A stretch of 64,000 bases of DNA from Amblyornis subalaris (taxonomy: Eukaryota > Chordata > Aves > Passeriformes > Ptilonorhynchidae), in the NCBI GenBank assembly GCA_018881555.1, contig JACAXG010000124.1:1860001-1924000 (forward strand), written 5' to 3'. Below the pieces are notes generated by a model. The model searched no databases, was not told where the DNA came from, and saw only the letters and a program-made list of their open reading frames with translations. The position numbers and the translations under genes are program-made. Positions 40,471 through 54,600 of the stretch are shown here, piece by piece (within the stretch, counting starts at the first letter, position 1; the number at the start of each line of letters is the position of its first letter).

Positions 40471-42355
40471 TGATAGAAAAGGATAAGCAAGCAGTGTTTC
40501 CTCTCATTTAGAGGTGTGTTTCTTTTTGCTTCCTCTCCCGCTCAGTTCTCTCTCTGCACTTGTTCTTACTCCATATACACTGACTGCTTACTTCGTTCTG
40601 TCTGTTTACTCTGCAGAGAGCAAATAAGACTAAAAATACATNTATATAATGTTTTTAATTCTTCTATTGTGACCGTTAATTTTCCTCTCAGTCAGTTCAG
40701 GCCCACAAATACTCTAGTTGGTGTCTTTTTCCCATACAGGTTCATACAGAGTGTGCCAATGATGTTTACATTGTGCTCTGATGTAATTAAGTGTGATCAT
40801 GAAGAAAAATATTATTTGCTTCAGTCTGAAGCTCACCCATTGTGAACAATTGCTTGGATCCTGCTAATATAATATTTTTCATACCCATCCCAGGTGCAAT
40901 AGAATGAACTTTGATTTTTGTGTATTCATGTGTAAACCATACTCCCCTGTACCTATGTATATACATGTGGTTTTCCTTTGAATGTTTGGTATAGAGAAAG
41001 AATTACGAGATAAGCTAATTGTTGAGATACTATTTATCCATTTGAGACATTATTAATGTGCATGAACAAAAATTAAAGCTGTCCAAACAAACTGTATTAT
41101 ATTGAAAGATAAAATTTTAAGTGTTATATGTGAAATACATTATCAAAACTCTGTCTTCTGTCCAATGGGACAGACTCAAAGTGATAATTCCTTCTGAGAG
41201 TTTCCTTGCATTGTGTGTGACCTCTTGAGATGTTGCAAGTGCAACTCCAGTTTACAATCTGAGCTAGCAGAAGACTTGAGAGGAGAGACATACCTTAGGG
41301 TAGATGTGGCAAATAATATTGGCAACATTGAATTTCATTAAAATTTGCCTTTTTCATAAGGGCTGGCATCAAAGATGTGAAATACAGGGCTCTGTGTGAC
41401 TGTAAATACTGTGTTTGCTTTGGAGAGACTATTAGTAGTGCAGGTCACTTCAGTTTGCATCACTAATGGACTAAGCACCCCTGTAGGTATTTAAATTTGG
41501 AGAGAGAAGAGTTTTGAAGGCAGGAGCCCTAGCACTGGAGTTGTAGAATTTTATGGCTCACTCTTGCAAAATTCGGAGGCACAGGCTGAGCGATTAAAAA
41601 ATAATACCTGCGATGTATATAAGGGAGGGTGACAGTATTAAATTGTAATGCTTNTGACATGCATTAAAGAGCAGCTCCAGTGATCTATAGTTTTCAGATA
41701 TTATGGAGGAGTCAAGTGAAGGAAANGCAAGGATACACACCTTCAACAGATCTTTTCCAGTAATTCTTTCTAGGTGTGGTTTTAAATAAATAATTGAATT
41801 AAGAGTTGTTCCAGGATGAAATTTGACAGTTTTAATAAGTTGATATTTGTTTTTCAAGCTGGAAAATACCTCTGTTACGTCCTCATCCTTAGCATTCTCT
41901 GCCCATGAAATAAATAATGTGAGGAAGATAATTAGAAAGGCAGGAAAAATGCCTTAAAGGTCTTATAGCAAATTTGTTATTCCGGTGATGTATTTTCTTG
42001 CAGCGTTGCTTTCCAGTTTGTTTGCTTTGTGTTTTTTTGATGTCTAAGCTTAGTGAATTAGTACATGAGGGTTAAAGCAGTATGTTATCTTGCCTCTCTT
42101 GTGTCTAGCAACTTTGTAGCAATATTAAAAAACATAATGAAATTAGGAGGATCTTACAACTGCATAGAACTGAAGCTCTTCCTACATGTTTGGGTAAAAT
42201 CAGTAGAATAATTGCAATAAAATATTTTTATTGTGTATAATTTTACTTTTCAATTTCTTACCGTTTCATTCATAGTCTCCAAAAATATAATATAGATTCT
42301 TTTTAGTAATGCTCCTCTAATTCTAGTGATTTATTATTTTTTTCTTCTTCTTTAG

Positions 42356-42631
42356 GGTGTACCTCAATTACCATGTGCCAAAGCATTGTATAACTACGAG
42401 GGAAAAGAACCTGGAGATCTTAAATTCAGTAAAGGTGATATCATCATTTTACGTCGACAGGTGGATGAAAATTGGTATCATGGAGAAGTCAACGGCATCC
42501 ATGGCTTTTTTCCTACCAATTTTGTTCAGATTATTAAACCTTTACCTCAACCTCTGCCTCAGTGCAAAGCACTTTATGATTTTGAAGTAAAAGACAAGGA
42601 AGCAGATAAAGACTGTTTACCATTTGCAAAG
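42356..42631 (+). CDS. SH3RF1: SH3RF1 exon: SH3 domain 1 and first half of SH3 domain 2
   Basis: 276 nt, 92 codons, phase 0 at both ends, starting [14 protein letters not shown]. The acceptor is a long T/C tract ending TTTAG; the donor is AAAG/GTAAAA, which lacks the usual G at +5. SH3-1 covers about residues 7-60: ALYNY motif at 10-14, acidic RT loop, the conserved ENW tryptophan at 40 and the FFPTNF proline at 53. After a KPLPQPLPQ linker, SH3-2 starts at CKALYDF (70-76), and the exon ends in its RT/n-Src region at PFAK. SH3 domains bind proline-rich partners; in POSH the first pair contribute to recruiting JNK-pathway partners (family knowledge). Reading through the donor gives 25 codons and then a stop (42707-42709), so intron retention would truncate SH3-2. 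Confidence 0.96.
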
Positions 42632-45600
42632 GTAAAAAGAGAATACAATTATTACTTTTTTTTAATAATTTCATTCACTTGGATAAGAAATAACACAACT
42701 GTTTTGTAGTCTTGTCTGCATTTTTTAACAGAGCTGCACAAATATGAAAAGGACAAGAAATTCTGCAAGTATTTCTCTTATATTGATTAGTTTTGCCTTC
42801 TCTTTCTAAATTACNTTTAATTTCTCTGAGGTTTTATTTCTGAGAATGCAATTTTTCATAATTTCAGTAGTGATGTTCTTACTTTATGAGAAATAAGCTA
42901 TGTTGTGAAGTTAAAGCATTCCATCTTCTAAAGAAACACTTGAACTGTAGATGTGAAAGAAGTCATATCACTTACCAATGTTCTGAAGTACTTTAGAAGA
43001 AAAACAACATCTAGGGAAGTTTTAGGTAATGAGTCAGTTGAGAAGGAAAATGGTTGTGGTTCTGTTGATTAATGCCAAGGAATTAAAGGGGCGCTGATGC
43101 GTAACATGGACCGAACATGACAGGAAGACTGGCACTAAAGGATAAAGTCAGATCACTGAGATGCGGGCAGTTACTTGAACTCTGATAAAATAGGAAAAGG
43201 AACAGCTTGAACTGACTTGAACCCCAAAAGTGGCATGTTCCTCTTACAGAGTGCCTTCTCTGCAGTTCTTGTCCATGTCCTGCCTTCTCTGATTACCCCT
43301 GTGTCATGGAGGAAAATTAAATTGAAGTTAAATTAGAGCTGGGAGACATAATCACTGCATGTTCACACAGGATGATGTTCTGACTGTAATTCGCCGTGTG
43401 GATGAAAACTGGGCAGAAGGAATGCTGGCTGACAAGATAGGAATATTTCCAATTTCATATGTTGAGGTGAGTAAAGCTGGGTCCTCAGTAAGGCTGTGCC
43501 AACTGTGTATTTAATTTTCTGAAAGGAAAAATAATCAGTACTTGTGATGATTTTAAAATAACCTGAGGTATAAATAATCTTCGACCTAAAATACTCTTTG
43601 GGAAAGTAAACGACCTCAGCAGTTGAACCAGTGATTTTCACTTAGCTATTTGATACCTATTTTCATTGAATGGAATTGAAATGAGTGTAATTGGAGGTAG
43701 TCACTATGTTTTCTTGTTGATACTGGAGTCATGCAGTCAATCCAAACCACACTTAGCCACAAAATGAAAGCAGTCAGCAAGTCAGAGAAATAGTAAGCTT
43801 TGCACTGTCCCTAATACCTGCCTCTCAGAACCAGATTAGCACAACTAGGAAGTCGAAGAATATAGGTTGCTGTTAAACGGGTAAAGGGTCAACTTTTGCC
43901 TCAACAGAGCCCTATAAAAAAGCTTCCGTATCTTCCTGCATTTCTCATATGTGTTACAGCAATTTACAGTAAGAGGTAGCAGTTAAGACAATTTCGCCAG
44001 CCTTTTAAGTTTTAAGAGTTGAAAGCTGTATCTTTTATATAGAGAGACATTAGTGATCAGGAACGTGTGTACACTGCTGCAAAAATGATTATTCAAATTT
44101 GCATTACAGAAAGATATAGAGTTTTGGAATAGTGTTTGTCCTTTTCTGATAGGACAGGAATAGTGTTTGTCCTTTTCTGATATCTGCTGTGGATACTCGG
44201 TAAGATACACTTCCTGCACTGACAGTATTTTATTTAAATAAATGAGACAGAATGATGAAAGGAAAAAATATTTTCACATTACCTGTGGGATGAGAAATAT
44301 GTACTTCAGNTCACAGAAGAAATGTGTAACCATACTAAGAACCAATTCAGGTTTTATTAATTCAATTTCTGAATGCTATGATGAGATGGGAACTTCAAAA
44401 ACATTATTGCTTTCAACCAACATAGAATTTATTATTTTTAAAAAGGAATATACATACATTTATTTTTATAGCTTGATGCAAGGATCTGTATACCTGGCGA
44501 CAGAAAACATCACATGACTGTGAAAACAAGAAGACCAAAAAAGTTTCAACTTGCTTAGTGCAATTTTGGCTTCGGTTTAAGAAGTTTTTAAAAGCCAGTT
44601 TAACAATTTCTTGCCCTTAAGGATTCTTTCCTAGCTTCTTGCAATTAACTGTGCCTTTAATTCAGTCAGTAAAGCTTTTTGTAGTGTTTTTTCAAACTAA
44701 ATTACTTAACTTGGCCATGTTAGAAAAAGCCCTTTCTTAGGGCTGCCACTTGGGCTAACTATTTAGCTAACAACTAAATTCCTATCCCTACAAAAGTTGC
44801 AAGAAGGAGATATGGCCTTGAAAAATACTATATAAAAATCATAGTCACAAAATGTATTTCTTTTAATGTTTTCAGAGTGATTCCATCAACTAAGAAAATG
44901 TATTTTCAATTAACCCTTTTAGAACAGGTACCAACACTTAAGTACACATTCTCAAATCCCCACTAAAGTGGAATGGGAAATCTAGAGCGATAAATTGTAC
45001 CCAAAGAGCTACTTCAAATCAGATAGGTGGGGTTTTTCAGTATATACTAAACTGAAACACATGCTGTGGTGAAGAGCAGCAAGACGTGCAGTAAACTATT
45101 GGTTTGAATTTTGAAACGCTGGTTTCTGAGAGTATATAACTGTTGTTCTGGAAAATATACAGACAGTTGATAGAAACAAGTATAGCAAACCATTCTTACC
45201 TATGTTATGAAAGACAATGAAGATGAGAAGTAATTAATATTTTTGAAGGATTTTTGTATGGTATTTTTCATTGCATTTCCCAATCCTGTAATTATTGCCT
45301 ATTTTTGTCATAATGACAGACATATCTTTTGCCTTGTGTATGTTAGTCCACATGCTTTTGTTTAAAACTGTGAATTAGTAGCTGCATTTACTAGAGATTT
45401 TCTGAAGTCATTAACTTTAAAATGGGCATAGTCTGTTTATTCTGTAGATAATCTGCAGATGTTTATTCTGTAGTATAGCTGTAACAATTGTGATATTTCT
45501 TGTACAATGAGGATAAAATTTTAGATGATGTTGAAGTCCATGAAAATCTCTGATCGTATTTGAGGACAAATTTTGCACTTTTATGATTCAATGTTGGCTA

Positions 45601-48600
45601 CTCTGATCTTTTCTTTTATAACTTTCACTTATTAAATTTGTGGTAATAATAAAAGTAAGACTGAATACCTTTTGAGAGAAATTTTAGTAGTGATTCTATT
45701 AAAAGTATAGTTTGTTAACTGACACACAACATTCTTTATCTGTAGACACATAGCATTGTGGAAAAAATTACTTTTATCTGCAAATGAAAAATAAATAATG
45801 CAAGCATTAAAAANAATTAAATTCTATTTTGTAAGAAGTGCTAAACCCAAACTAACCCTCTACTTTTACTAGAGTAAGACCTCATGAATATATCTAAATT
45901 GCTAAACTTTTGACCGTTGGAATGTCATGGTACTTGCATTAAAACCCAGTCAGCCAGGTTCTTGCATAGTGATGAAATAAAATGCAGTGAGTTTAGAAAC
46001 TGGATGATTAAGTTCATAACACTAATGTTTATCTCTGTTCCAAAAAGGAAGATTATTCATAACTAAACAGATATTATTAGAATTTTTCTGCATAGATTGT
46101 ACCCATATTTGTGGGTACAATATACATTTCTTAGACCTCAAATTTGACATTTTGATCTAATTTAACACTTCATAAAGTAACCCAAGTGCCCAGAATAGAA
46201 TAAAAAACAGGGAAAAGAAATCACTTTTCAATCAAATTGTTAGTAGAAAATAATGTCAGCTTTTGTTTACCTTTGTGTGAATTAAGAACACCTGAATTCA
46301 TTTGTAAAATAAGTATAGCAGAGCACAACTACAATAGACCTTGCAGCAGTGGTAGTCTTATTGGTAATTCCTGCAGATGGCTGCAGGCAGACGAAAGCTG
46401 TGCGCTGACCTCAGCTCTGCTGCAGCACTGGGACGCGCTCAGCCAGCCACCTCCCTCCTGCCCTCTTTGGAAAGTTCTTCTGTTTCTTGGGGTTTGGTGG
46501 GAAAGGGAATTGGATTTCAGGCTTCCTGTTACAGCAAAGGTTTTGTTGAATGGAAAAAAAAAAAAGTGAGTGTAAAAGTTAAAGTAAAGAAGCTTCAGTG
46601 AAAATATGTCTGTTCAGGGAAACAACTGATGTAGGAAATGTGGGCCTAGATACATAGGTATTTGTTGCAGAAAGGAATGCTAGATTGAAACACTTCATAG
46701 CATGACTTGGATGCATTCCCTTGGTGACCTTGAATGTCTGCTAGCTATTTTATTGGAGAATGCATGCAAGTTCTTCATTTCCTTTCTCAAGGAAGAAGTA
46801 AACTGCACTTTTCAAAATATTCTGCAGCTGTTTCTGTCCTCCGATTGCTTCTAAGAGAAGGCCAGTAATCAGTTTGCTTCCATCCTCAGGTTCATGCAAC
46901 TGTCCTGTGCTTGCTTCTCTGTATAAGAAAGTACGGTATGCTGCTTATATTTGAATCAGTCTTGAATCAATCCCACGGGGAAGCCTTAACTTTTCCCTAA
47001 TAGGTTGTTGACTGTATAGAATAATCAGATTCTGTAAGCATTGATACCTTCAGGAGGTAAACAAACATAATTGGGAGTTAGAGGTACCTTGGGGTGCTGT
47101 TAGCCAAGTTTTGGTTTTGCTTTTTATTCCTGGGTGATCCCTTAACTTCTCTGATTAGGTAGTTCTTGTTTCAGAAATACCTATTGCTTTTCTTTCTCTG
47201 ATCTCTGTAATTTGTCAACAGGCTCTTTGCAAATAACAAAGTAGTTTAGATGAGAATAGAGACAGTTGCAGCCATTGTATCAGACAGTATGAAATACACA
47301 GATTCTCAGGAAGGACATGAAAAATTTCAGTCTGAGTTGAAAAAAAAAAGTGCAAAATACATAAAATTATTAGACTTTGAAAAGCCTGCATGTTCTTCCA
47401 GGACAACAAATAAGACCTTGACAGGCTGAACAGCACAGTAGGCTTTTTTGGTCTTATTTTCTACTCGTTTCATATCCTTCAGCCTCAGATCGGTGTTTTG
47501 TAATGAAATAATGTTTCCACTGGTCTGTTAAAAGTATGTTTGCTCTAAATTTAAAATGCAATAATCATCTAAATAATAGGCTTCATTGGAGAAAGCTATG
47601 TGGTTTTATTTTCTGTTATACACAAGTAATACAACATTATTTTGTCCATATGATCCATCTCCAGTATTAGCAGGAAGGAAAATCTAGCATCCACCTTTTT
47701 CGTAGGATTGTTGACTGCTGTGACATTGTCTTCTCCTATCCTTCCTTCTTACAAGAAAGATGGAGAGGAAGTTTTTACAAGAGTATGTAGTGACAGGACA
47801 AGGGGGAATGGATTCAAACTGGAAGAGGATAGGTCATGATTAGATATTAGGAAAAAATTCTTTACTGTGAGGGTGGTGAGGCACTGGAACAGATTGCCCA
47901 GGGAGGTTGTGGATGCCCCATCCCTGGAAGTGTTCAAGGCCAGGTTGGATGGGGCTCTGAACAACCTGGTTTAGTGGAAGGTGTTCCTGCCCATTGCAGA
48001 GGGATTGGAACTTGATCAACTTGGAGGTCACCTCCAACATAAACCATTCTATGATTCTATGATTCCAGTTCTCTTCAGTTGCCTTCTAAAGGACCAACAA
48101 TAAGAACATTTACGAAAAAATTCTACATTTGCGACTTCATATCCTTTTTCAAATCCCCCATTATGCCCCTCGTCCACTGCAGTATATACCAGATAGTTCT
48201 TTCTCTTGCCTNGAAGGTTTTTATGTCAACTCCTCATTGTTCCAGTAGTTCTGGTTTTGAACTTTGTCTTTTTTTCTGTATATGCGTGAAATTTTCTTCC
48301 AGATGACATCTTTCAAATACCACTTGAAAACCTCTTCTATATAGAAAAAAAAAATGTTTTTTCTTTTACAGTACTTTATGTATGTCTATCTCTCTATATA
48401 CATACATATATCTATATACATATATCTATATCTATCTGTCTTGTCTGTCTGTCTGTCCTTGCATTCAGAGTATAAGCCAGTCATTTGTGGGAGCTGCATT
48501 TAAATCAGTGTTGATGGTGTCATGATTAATGATTTGTTGTTTGTCTAGTAAAGTTTTGATGGGGTAAAATATTACTTTAAAACTCTTCATGAGCATGGTA

Positions 48601-51600
48601 GGTATCTCAAGACTTGCAGGAAAATGGTAAAATAAATAGAAGAAATAATATGCTGAAGATTAGAAATCGTAATTCCACACTGACTAATTTCATTCTTTCA
48701 TCCTGATGTTCTTCAGAAAAGATTTTTCCTCTCTTCATAGTCAGCTACACTTTTCAAGTAACAGTATTCATATTTAATGGTACATATTCAGAAAACTGGT
48801 GCTGGTGTTACTTCAGCTCATGATTAAATGAGAGTTCTGGCATTATTATTTCTAATTGCTCTGAGAAAATTTGGAAAATAAAGGGTTTTTGAAAAATGTA
48901 GAGGGATTTGTTTGTTGGTTTCCTCTCCTCCTCCCCATTACATAGCTTGCGTTTCATTGTAAGAAGAAAATGTGTGGGATTCCTCATTTCTTCATTGGAA
49001 AGGAAGGATTTGTTTGCATCTAATGTAGTATTGTTGTAATAAATTAGCAGATAGAAAATCTCATGGTGAACAGAAATTCTTTAGCTAAGCTTAAAAGAAA
49101 AAGAAAAATTGGCACAGAGGTGCTGCCTCTGCNTCAGTAAATTCAGAAGCTGAGAAGGTATTTCCACAAAATTGCCCATATATAGTGCCTTTCTCCTTAT
49201 ACTGTCTTATGCTTGTATAGCTGCCTATTGTCAGGCAGTATACTGATATAGCAGGATATTTAGTCTGTCCTACTATGTTCTTAAACCTGCATTTAGGAAG
49301 CCTGTGTTTTCCCTGCTGGTAGTATTAAAGATGTGCACAAGTACCAAGGGATACTAGGAGGAATATCTTCAAGAGCCTACATGCAAAGGTGTGGACTTAT
49401 GTCATACAATCAAAACAAAAATAGACTTAAAATGAAATAAACATCCAAGAAGTTTTGTAACACAGATTTTTGTATTAAAAGGTCAAAAGGAACCACTGTG
49501 TTTTAATCTGACTTCTAGATGACACAGGCTGTGGATATTGCTGAATTAATCCATGTTTGGACTACAGCATTATGTACTTTGTTCATTGAAATTTTACCTC
49601 TGATGGATAGTCCAGACTAGCCCAACAGTAAATGTGTTGAGTTTGTAGTGAATGATTTGTCACTCTCTACTGAGTAATTTGTAGAGTAGCTTGGTGTCAC
49701 AGTTTTGAGTTTGGTTGAAATTATATTATGAATAAAAAGAAAATAGATTTTTTGTTACATTTGGGTGATTTTTATAAATAAAAAATACTAATGTGTTACT
49801 GTTTTTTGTAGTTTAACACAGCAGCCAAACAATTGATAGAATTGGACAAGCCCTCAGGTTCTGCCGTTGACTCTGGAGAAGGTACCTCTGGGGCAGCCCA
49901 CAACAATTCAACCCAAAAGCACACCGATACTAAGAAAAACACCAAAAAACGACACTCTTTTACCTCCCTCACCATGTCCAACAAGGCTTCACAGTCTTCT
50001 CAAAATCGCCACTCAATGGAAATCAGTCCTCCTGTCCTCATCAGCTCCAGCAACCCAACGGCAGCAGCCCGCATAAGTGAGCTGACAGGACTTTCCTGTA
50101 GTGCCCCTTCTCAGGTAATTCACATGAAATCAGCCATAACTATTAAGGCTTCTGACCTTGTCAGATTACTGATTTCAAATTATTAATTATATGTAATTAA
50201 TACTAAATATGTTTTCACAAACTTCTCTTCCAACGTGAAAACATTTAAGGAAAATATTTTCTAACACTTATATAATGATAGCAAATAGTTTTGGTCTTGT
50301 AGGCTAGTTTTTTTCACAGTTGTTATTTTCTAAAATGCCACAAAGATTTTTGTTAAACTGTGGAAACTAGAAACTGGAGTGATTTAATTTCTTGATTTTT
50401 TTTCTGAATTGAATATAATAATGAATATTAATAAAGTGCATGATAGTAAAATATTCAACTTGAAGATTACATGAAATCCAGAAATGTACCATATTAATCT
50501 GGTTATGATAAGTAGAAATATTTCTCTGACTTTATTTATTTGTTCAGTAGTTCGTGAACAATTGATTGTTTGTTATAACTATTACACTTCGGGAAAAGAG
50601 CTGGTAATGGAGCCCAAGAAGTATTGGTGATGTTTTACATGAGCTAGTAAATATGCTTTATTTGCGCATCTTTGGGATGTGACAGCCTTTCATGGAAAAA
50701 AAAAAAGAAAACTGACATTGGTTAAAAGTGTGTTTCATGTCGCTGGTTTAATATATTTCCAACGTTTCAGAAATGGCAGGGTCGAAAAAAAAGTAAGCAG
50801 TATGATCCAACACTGTGTGAGTATCTAATTAAAAATTAGTTGTAGTTTAAGGTACAAGTAGTAGAGTACTGATGATTTTGACCATGAAGCTTACAGCTGT
50901 GTCAAAACCTGCTCTTACTAAACTATGCAGAACTGACCCTGCTGGGTTTTTCTCTCTCACAGGTTCATATCGGCACTACAGGGCTGATTGTGACTCCACC
51001 CCCCAGCAGCCCAGTCACAACAGGGCCTTCCTTCACCTTCCCCTCGGAAGTTACCTACCAAGCTGCTCTTGGTGTAAGTACTGCTTAAGAAAACTCAGCC
51101 TTCCCATTTTTCTTTGGTCTTGTACAGTAATTTTTTTTCTCAAGTTCTGATACACTGATTTGAAATGATGGTTTTGTTTGACCATTGTTCATGTGATAGA
51201 TGATGGTATAAATGTAGCTATAGCAGAAGCTGCGTTGATACAATAATGTTTGCATCATGTCATGCATATCCATTTCTCCAGCTTTTCTCTGTAATTTTTC
51301 TGTAGTAAACACAAGAAGCACACTTCCTTTCAGAACAGTGTTTCTTTTAAGCATGAGTAGCAAAGAGATTATGGTGGGGGGAAAGCTAGGGGAAACAGGC
51401 AGGATCTTACAAAAACATCAATTTGAGAGCACAGCTGCCAGATATTTCTGTCTTACTTAACTCAAGATTATCAAGATTCTATGAAATGAGCTTCAAAACT
51501 CTGCTGTCTCCTTATTAAATAAGCTGATTTTAATTGTGTGTATGCCTCTGGCAGATAAGGAACATATCTACCATGTTTAAGTTAGGTTCTTGGAGATGGA

Positions 51601-54600
51601 TAGGAAAAAATGTAGCAAATGGCCATCTTTTAAAGGAAGAAATACATTGCAATACTGTTTCCTTTGGACAAATAAAATGTTGTTTTCTTCAAAAAGTGCA
51701 GGATTTCTTTCCAAAACCAACCGGAATTCTTTAGTTTCCTATGGTTATGTTAAAAAAACTCTGGAATGTCCTCTGTCATGTACTTANCAGAGCCTGACCT
51801 TAACTGCAGTAAAGATTGTGGATACCAGTTTTCAGACATCTTCAAGGGAACTTAATGAGACTTTATTTTGATCATAGGAGTTCTTGCAATTAAATTCTTG
51901 TTTCAAGTCTAAAATTGTGCCCTTAATTTTTAAGGGGCGGGGCACAGTTGAATAATAGATCTTCACTTACTTTAAAAAACAAAACAAACAACCCAAACAA
52001 AAAGCGCAAGACTTGATCTTGTTTAGGTGTCTGATCATCCTTGCAGCCTTTAAACCATTAAAACATGATGAATAGCGTTGCTGCTAAATATGTCTAGTTT
52101 TGTTTTCAGCTTTTGGCACCTACATAATTTTTTGCATTTGCCTGCAAAATCAAAGGCAGAATTGTGTGTCTTCTGGTATCAACTTTTTGTTGTTTAAGAA
52201 AATGCTTAGGTGTGGCTCGGTTGCATTTTGACAGCTTTCTTTGGAACTCTTAAGTTACATTTTTCAGTCCTTTAAATTGTGATGCTGTTGTTTTCTGAAT
52301 TGTCTCCAGTACTTCCTTCTGGCATGGTACACACATGGTGACATATTCCAGAATTGCCTACAGTACTTCACAGTCTTTTTCAGTAAAGAAGATACGGATA
52401 GCATGCCCCTTTTACCTTTTTAGCCTGATTCTTTTATCTTGAATATTTGCATCCATTCATTTGGCCTGAATGTAGCACAAAGGTTATGTTCAACCAAATA
52501 TCCACCCTGATGCCACAACTTTTTCGTCATCTTTTGTGATGTAGTAATTGCTCTCATCCAAGTAATTGCATTTCACATTCTTTGCTCTTCAGAGAGATGA
52601 CCTCATTACTGACAGGTACATGGACCATGTGCTTCGGCCATGCCTTACTGAGTAAGGCAGATTGCTCTGTAGCAATGCTTTGTCCTATTGTGGTTAAATC
52701 GTTGACTCCTTCAATCTGTAGATTATCTGTATTGTTAAATGTATGCTAACCTGGAAACAATTAATAATCTCCTTGTATTTAGATTTATATTTTAATGTCA
52801 TGGAGCAGATGAGGTTAGAAGGGCCTCTTGAGGTCATCTAGTCTAACCCCTCTGCTTAAGGAAGGCCACCTAGAGCCAGTTGCCCAGGATTGTGTCCAAA
52901 TAGCTTTTGAATATCTCCAAGGATGGAGACTTCACAACCTCTCTGGGCAACCTGTGCCAGTGCTCCATCACCCTCACAGTGAAAAACACTTTCCTCATAC
53001 TCAGACTGAACCTCCTGTGTTTCAGTGTGTGTTTCTGAGCACCAGTGAAAAGAGCTGTGCTTCATGATCTCTTCATACCTTACCTTCAGGTACTTGAATA
53101 CATTGATGAGATCCTCCTGAACCTTCTCTAGGTTGAACAGTCCCAACTCTCTTAACCTTTCCTCATAGTCCCTTAATTTATCTTAGAGACCCTTCATTGG
53201 ACTCTCCAGTGAGTGTGTGTCTCTCTGTCTATCCCAAAACTGGATACTATACTCTAGGTTTGGCCTCATCAGTGCTGAGGAGAGGGGAAGGATCACCTCT
53301 CTTGAACTGCTAGCAAGACTCCTCCTAATGCAGCCCAGAATACTATTGCCCTTCTTTCCCTCAGTGGCGTTGTTGGCTCATGTTCAAGTTGGTGTCCACC
53401 AGAAAGGACCCTTGCGTCTTTTTTTGCCTATGAGGTGTACATCTAATACTAGAAACAATTAGCTGCTTATATACTAACCCATGTAGTCTTTTTTACTTCT
53501 TTCATCCTATCCTTCAGAAAATACCTGTAAGAACTGAGCAAATAGAATCAGTTTCAGTATGATTTGTGCTGTTAGGCAGAATGCAAGTCTAGCTAACATA
53601 TGTGCTGCAAACATTGAATAATTGATTTGATTTGTGGCTGAGATATTCAAGTTCTGGAGAGGATTGAGCAGGCAGCATTCAATGCATAATTTCAGAAGAT
53701 CTGTCAGAAGCTGCTTTTTTTTTTTTCCTCTCAGTAACAAACACTTCTGTTTGTTATTAAGAATCAGTAGTTCTTTATTTGACGCCAACATGGAAAAATA
53801 CTTTAGTTTGGTGCTGGTGCAAAGTCATTAAACCACCTCGGGTGCTTTAGCTGCTTAAGCTTGTTCAAAGGCGATCTCACCATGGGTACCCACAGGAATT
53901 AAATTACATTGCTAAATGCAGCATGGAGTGAAACTCCTGCCATATGATTGTCCTGTATCTTGGGGTGCTACTTTATCTTTGTGATAACCGTGTTCCTGCT
54001 TATGTTTCCAATTAGCCATATAATTCCTATTGAGAACTTGAATTATTCTCTGCCACTCTCTTTAAAAGTCAATAACCTTCTGTACATAATGTTCTGTTTC
54101 TTCTTGACTCGTTTTCAGCTTGACTAAAATGCAAGCTGGCAGCTCAGGCTAGAGTCAGGTCATTCCTGTGTTCTTTTACTATAGATGATATTAGATGATG
54201 ATGCAGTTTGTAAAGTCACAGACTGTGATGTATATCTTTTAGACTTTTTCTCTTGCTTTATAAACTCTTGTTTTCATTTTAGAAATGTGCAAAATGGTTC
54301 TGACAGTTAAAGAGAGAAAATAATGTTCTTGTTTCTCTAGATATTTCCCGTCTGGAAATACCCTTCCTGACATTCTGAGCATTTATTTTAAGCTGCGGAA
54401 CAATTGTGATTGTATGTTTAATACATCAGAAGTGGTTGGCTTGAGTCCTTTTGCTCTTGTATTTTTTGTTTTTCTAAGTATAAATTCCTGTGTTTCTCTA
54501 AGTTTCTCCCCTTAGCTTTTTTAAAATTTCTGAATACTAGGCAACTGACAAAGAAATTGGATGGGAACAGGATGAGTTTCTCTTTATCATGAACGTAGTA

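Larger units (their letters stand above)
1..42355 (+). other. SH3RF1: Large SH3RF1 intron, 5' end outside window
   Basis: No exon is recognisable before the acceptor at 42354-42355. The first coding exon seen begins at the point where the family protein passes from its RING-containing N-terminal exon into SH3 domain 1. The RING exon, with its C3HC4 zinc ligands, is not found in any frame here and so should lie upstream. That makes this at least 42 kb of a single intron, which fits the long 5' introns of this gene in vertebrates (family knowledge). Repeats inside it are listed separately. Calling it one intron is an inference: a short non-coding or poorly conserved exon could be missed by eye. 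Confidence 0.8.
43467..49811 (+). other. SH3RF1: SH3RF1 intron, 6.3 kb
   Basis: GTGAGT to AG (49810-49811). It contains a 26-bp direct repeat with 31-bp period (44126-44182), a perfect hairpin (46096-46121), a CR1 tail (47749-48066) and a microsatellite (48380-48457). No additional exon recognised. Confidence 0.9.

Noticed and set aside
1..42355. A RING-finger exon of SH3RF1 within the window
   Set aside because: No frame shows the C3HC4 cysteine/histidine pattern, so the exon must be upstream or missing from this window.
49833..50186. A separate small gene starting inside the 49812 exon
   Set aside because: It is the SH3RF1 exon itself read from an internal codon and on through the donor into the intron.
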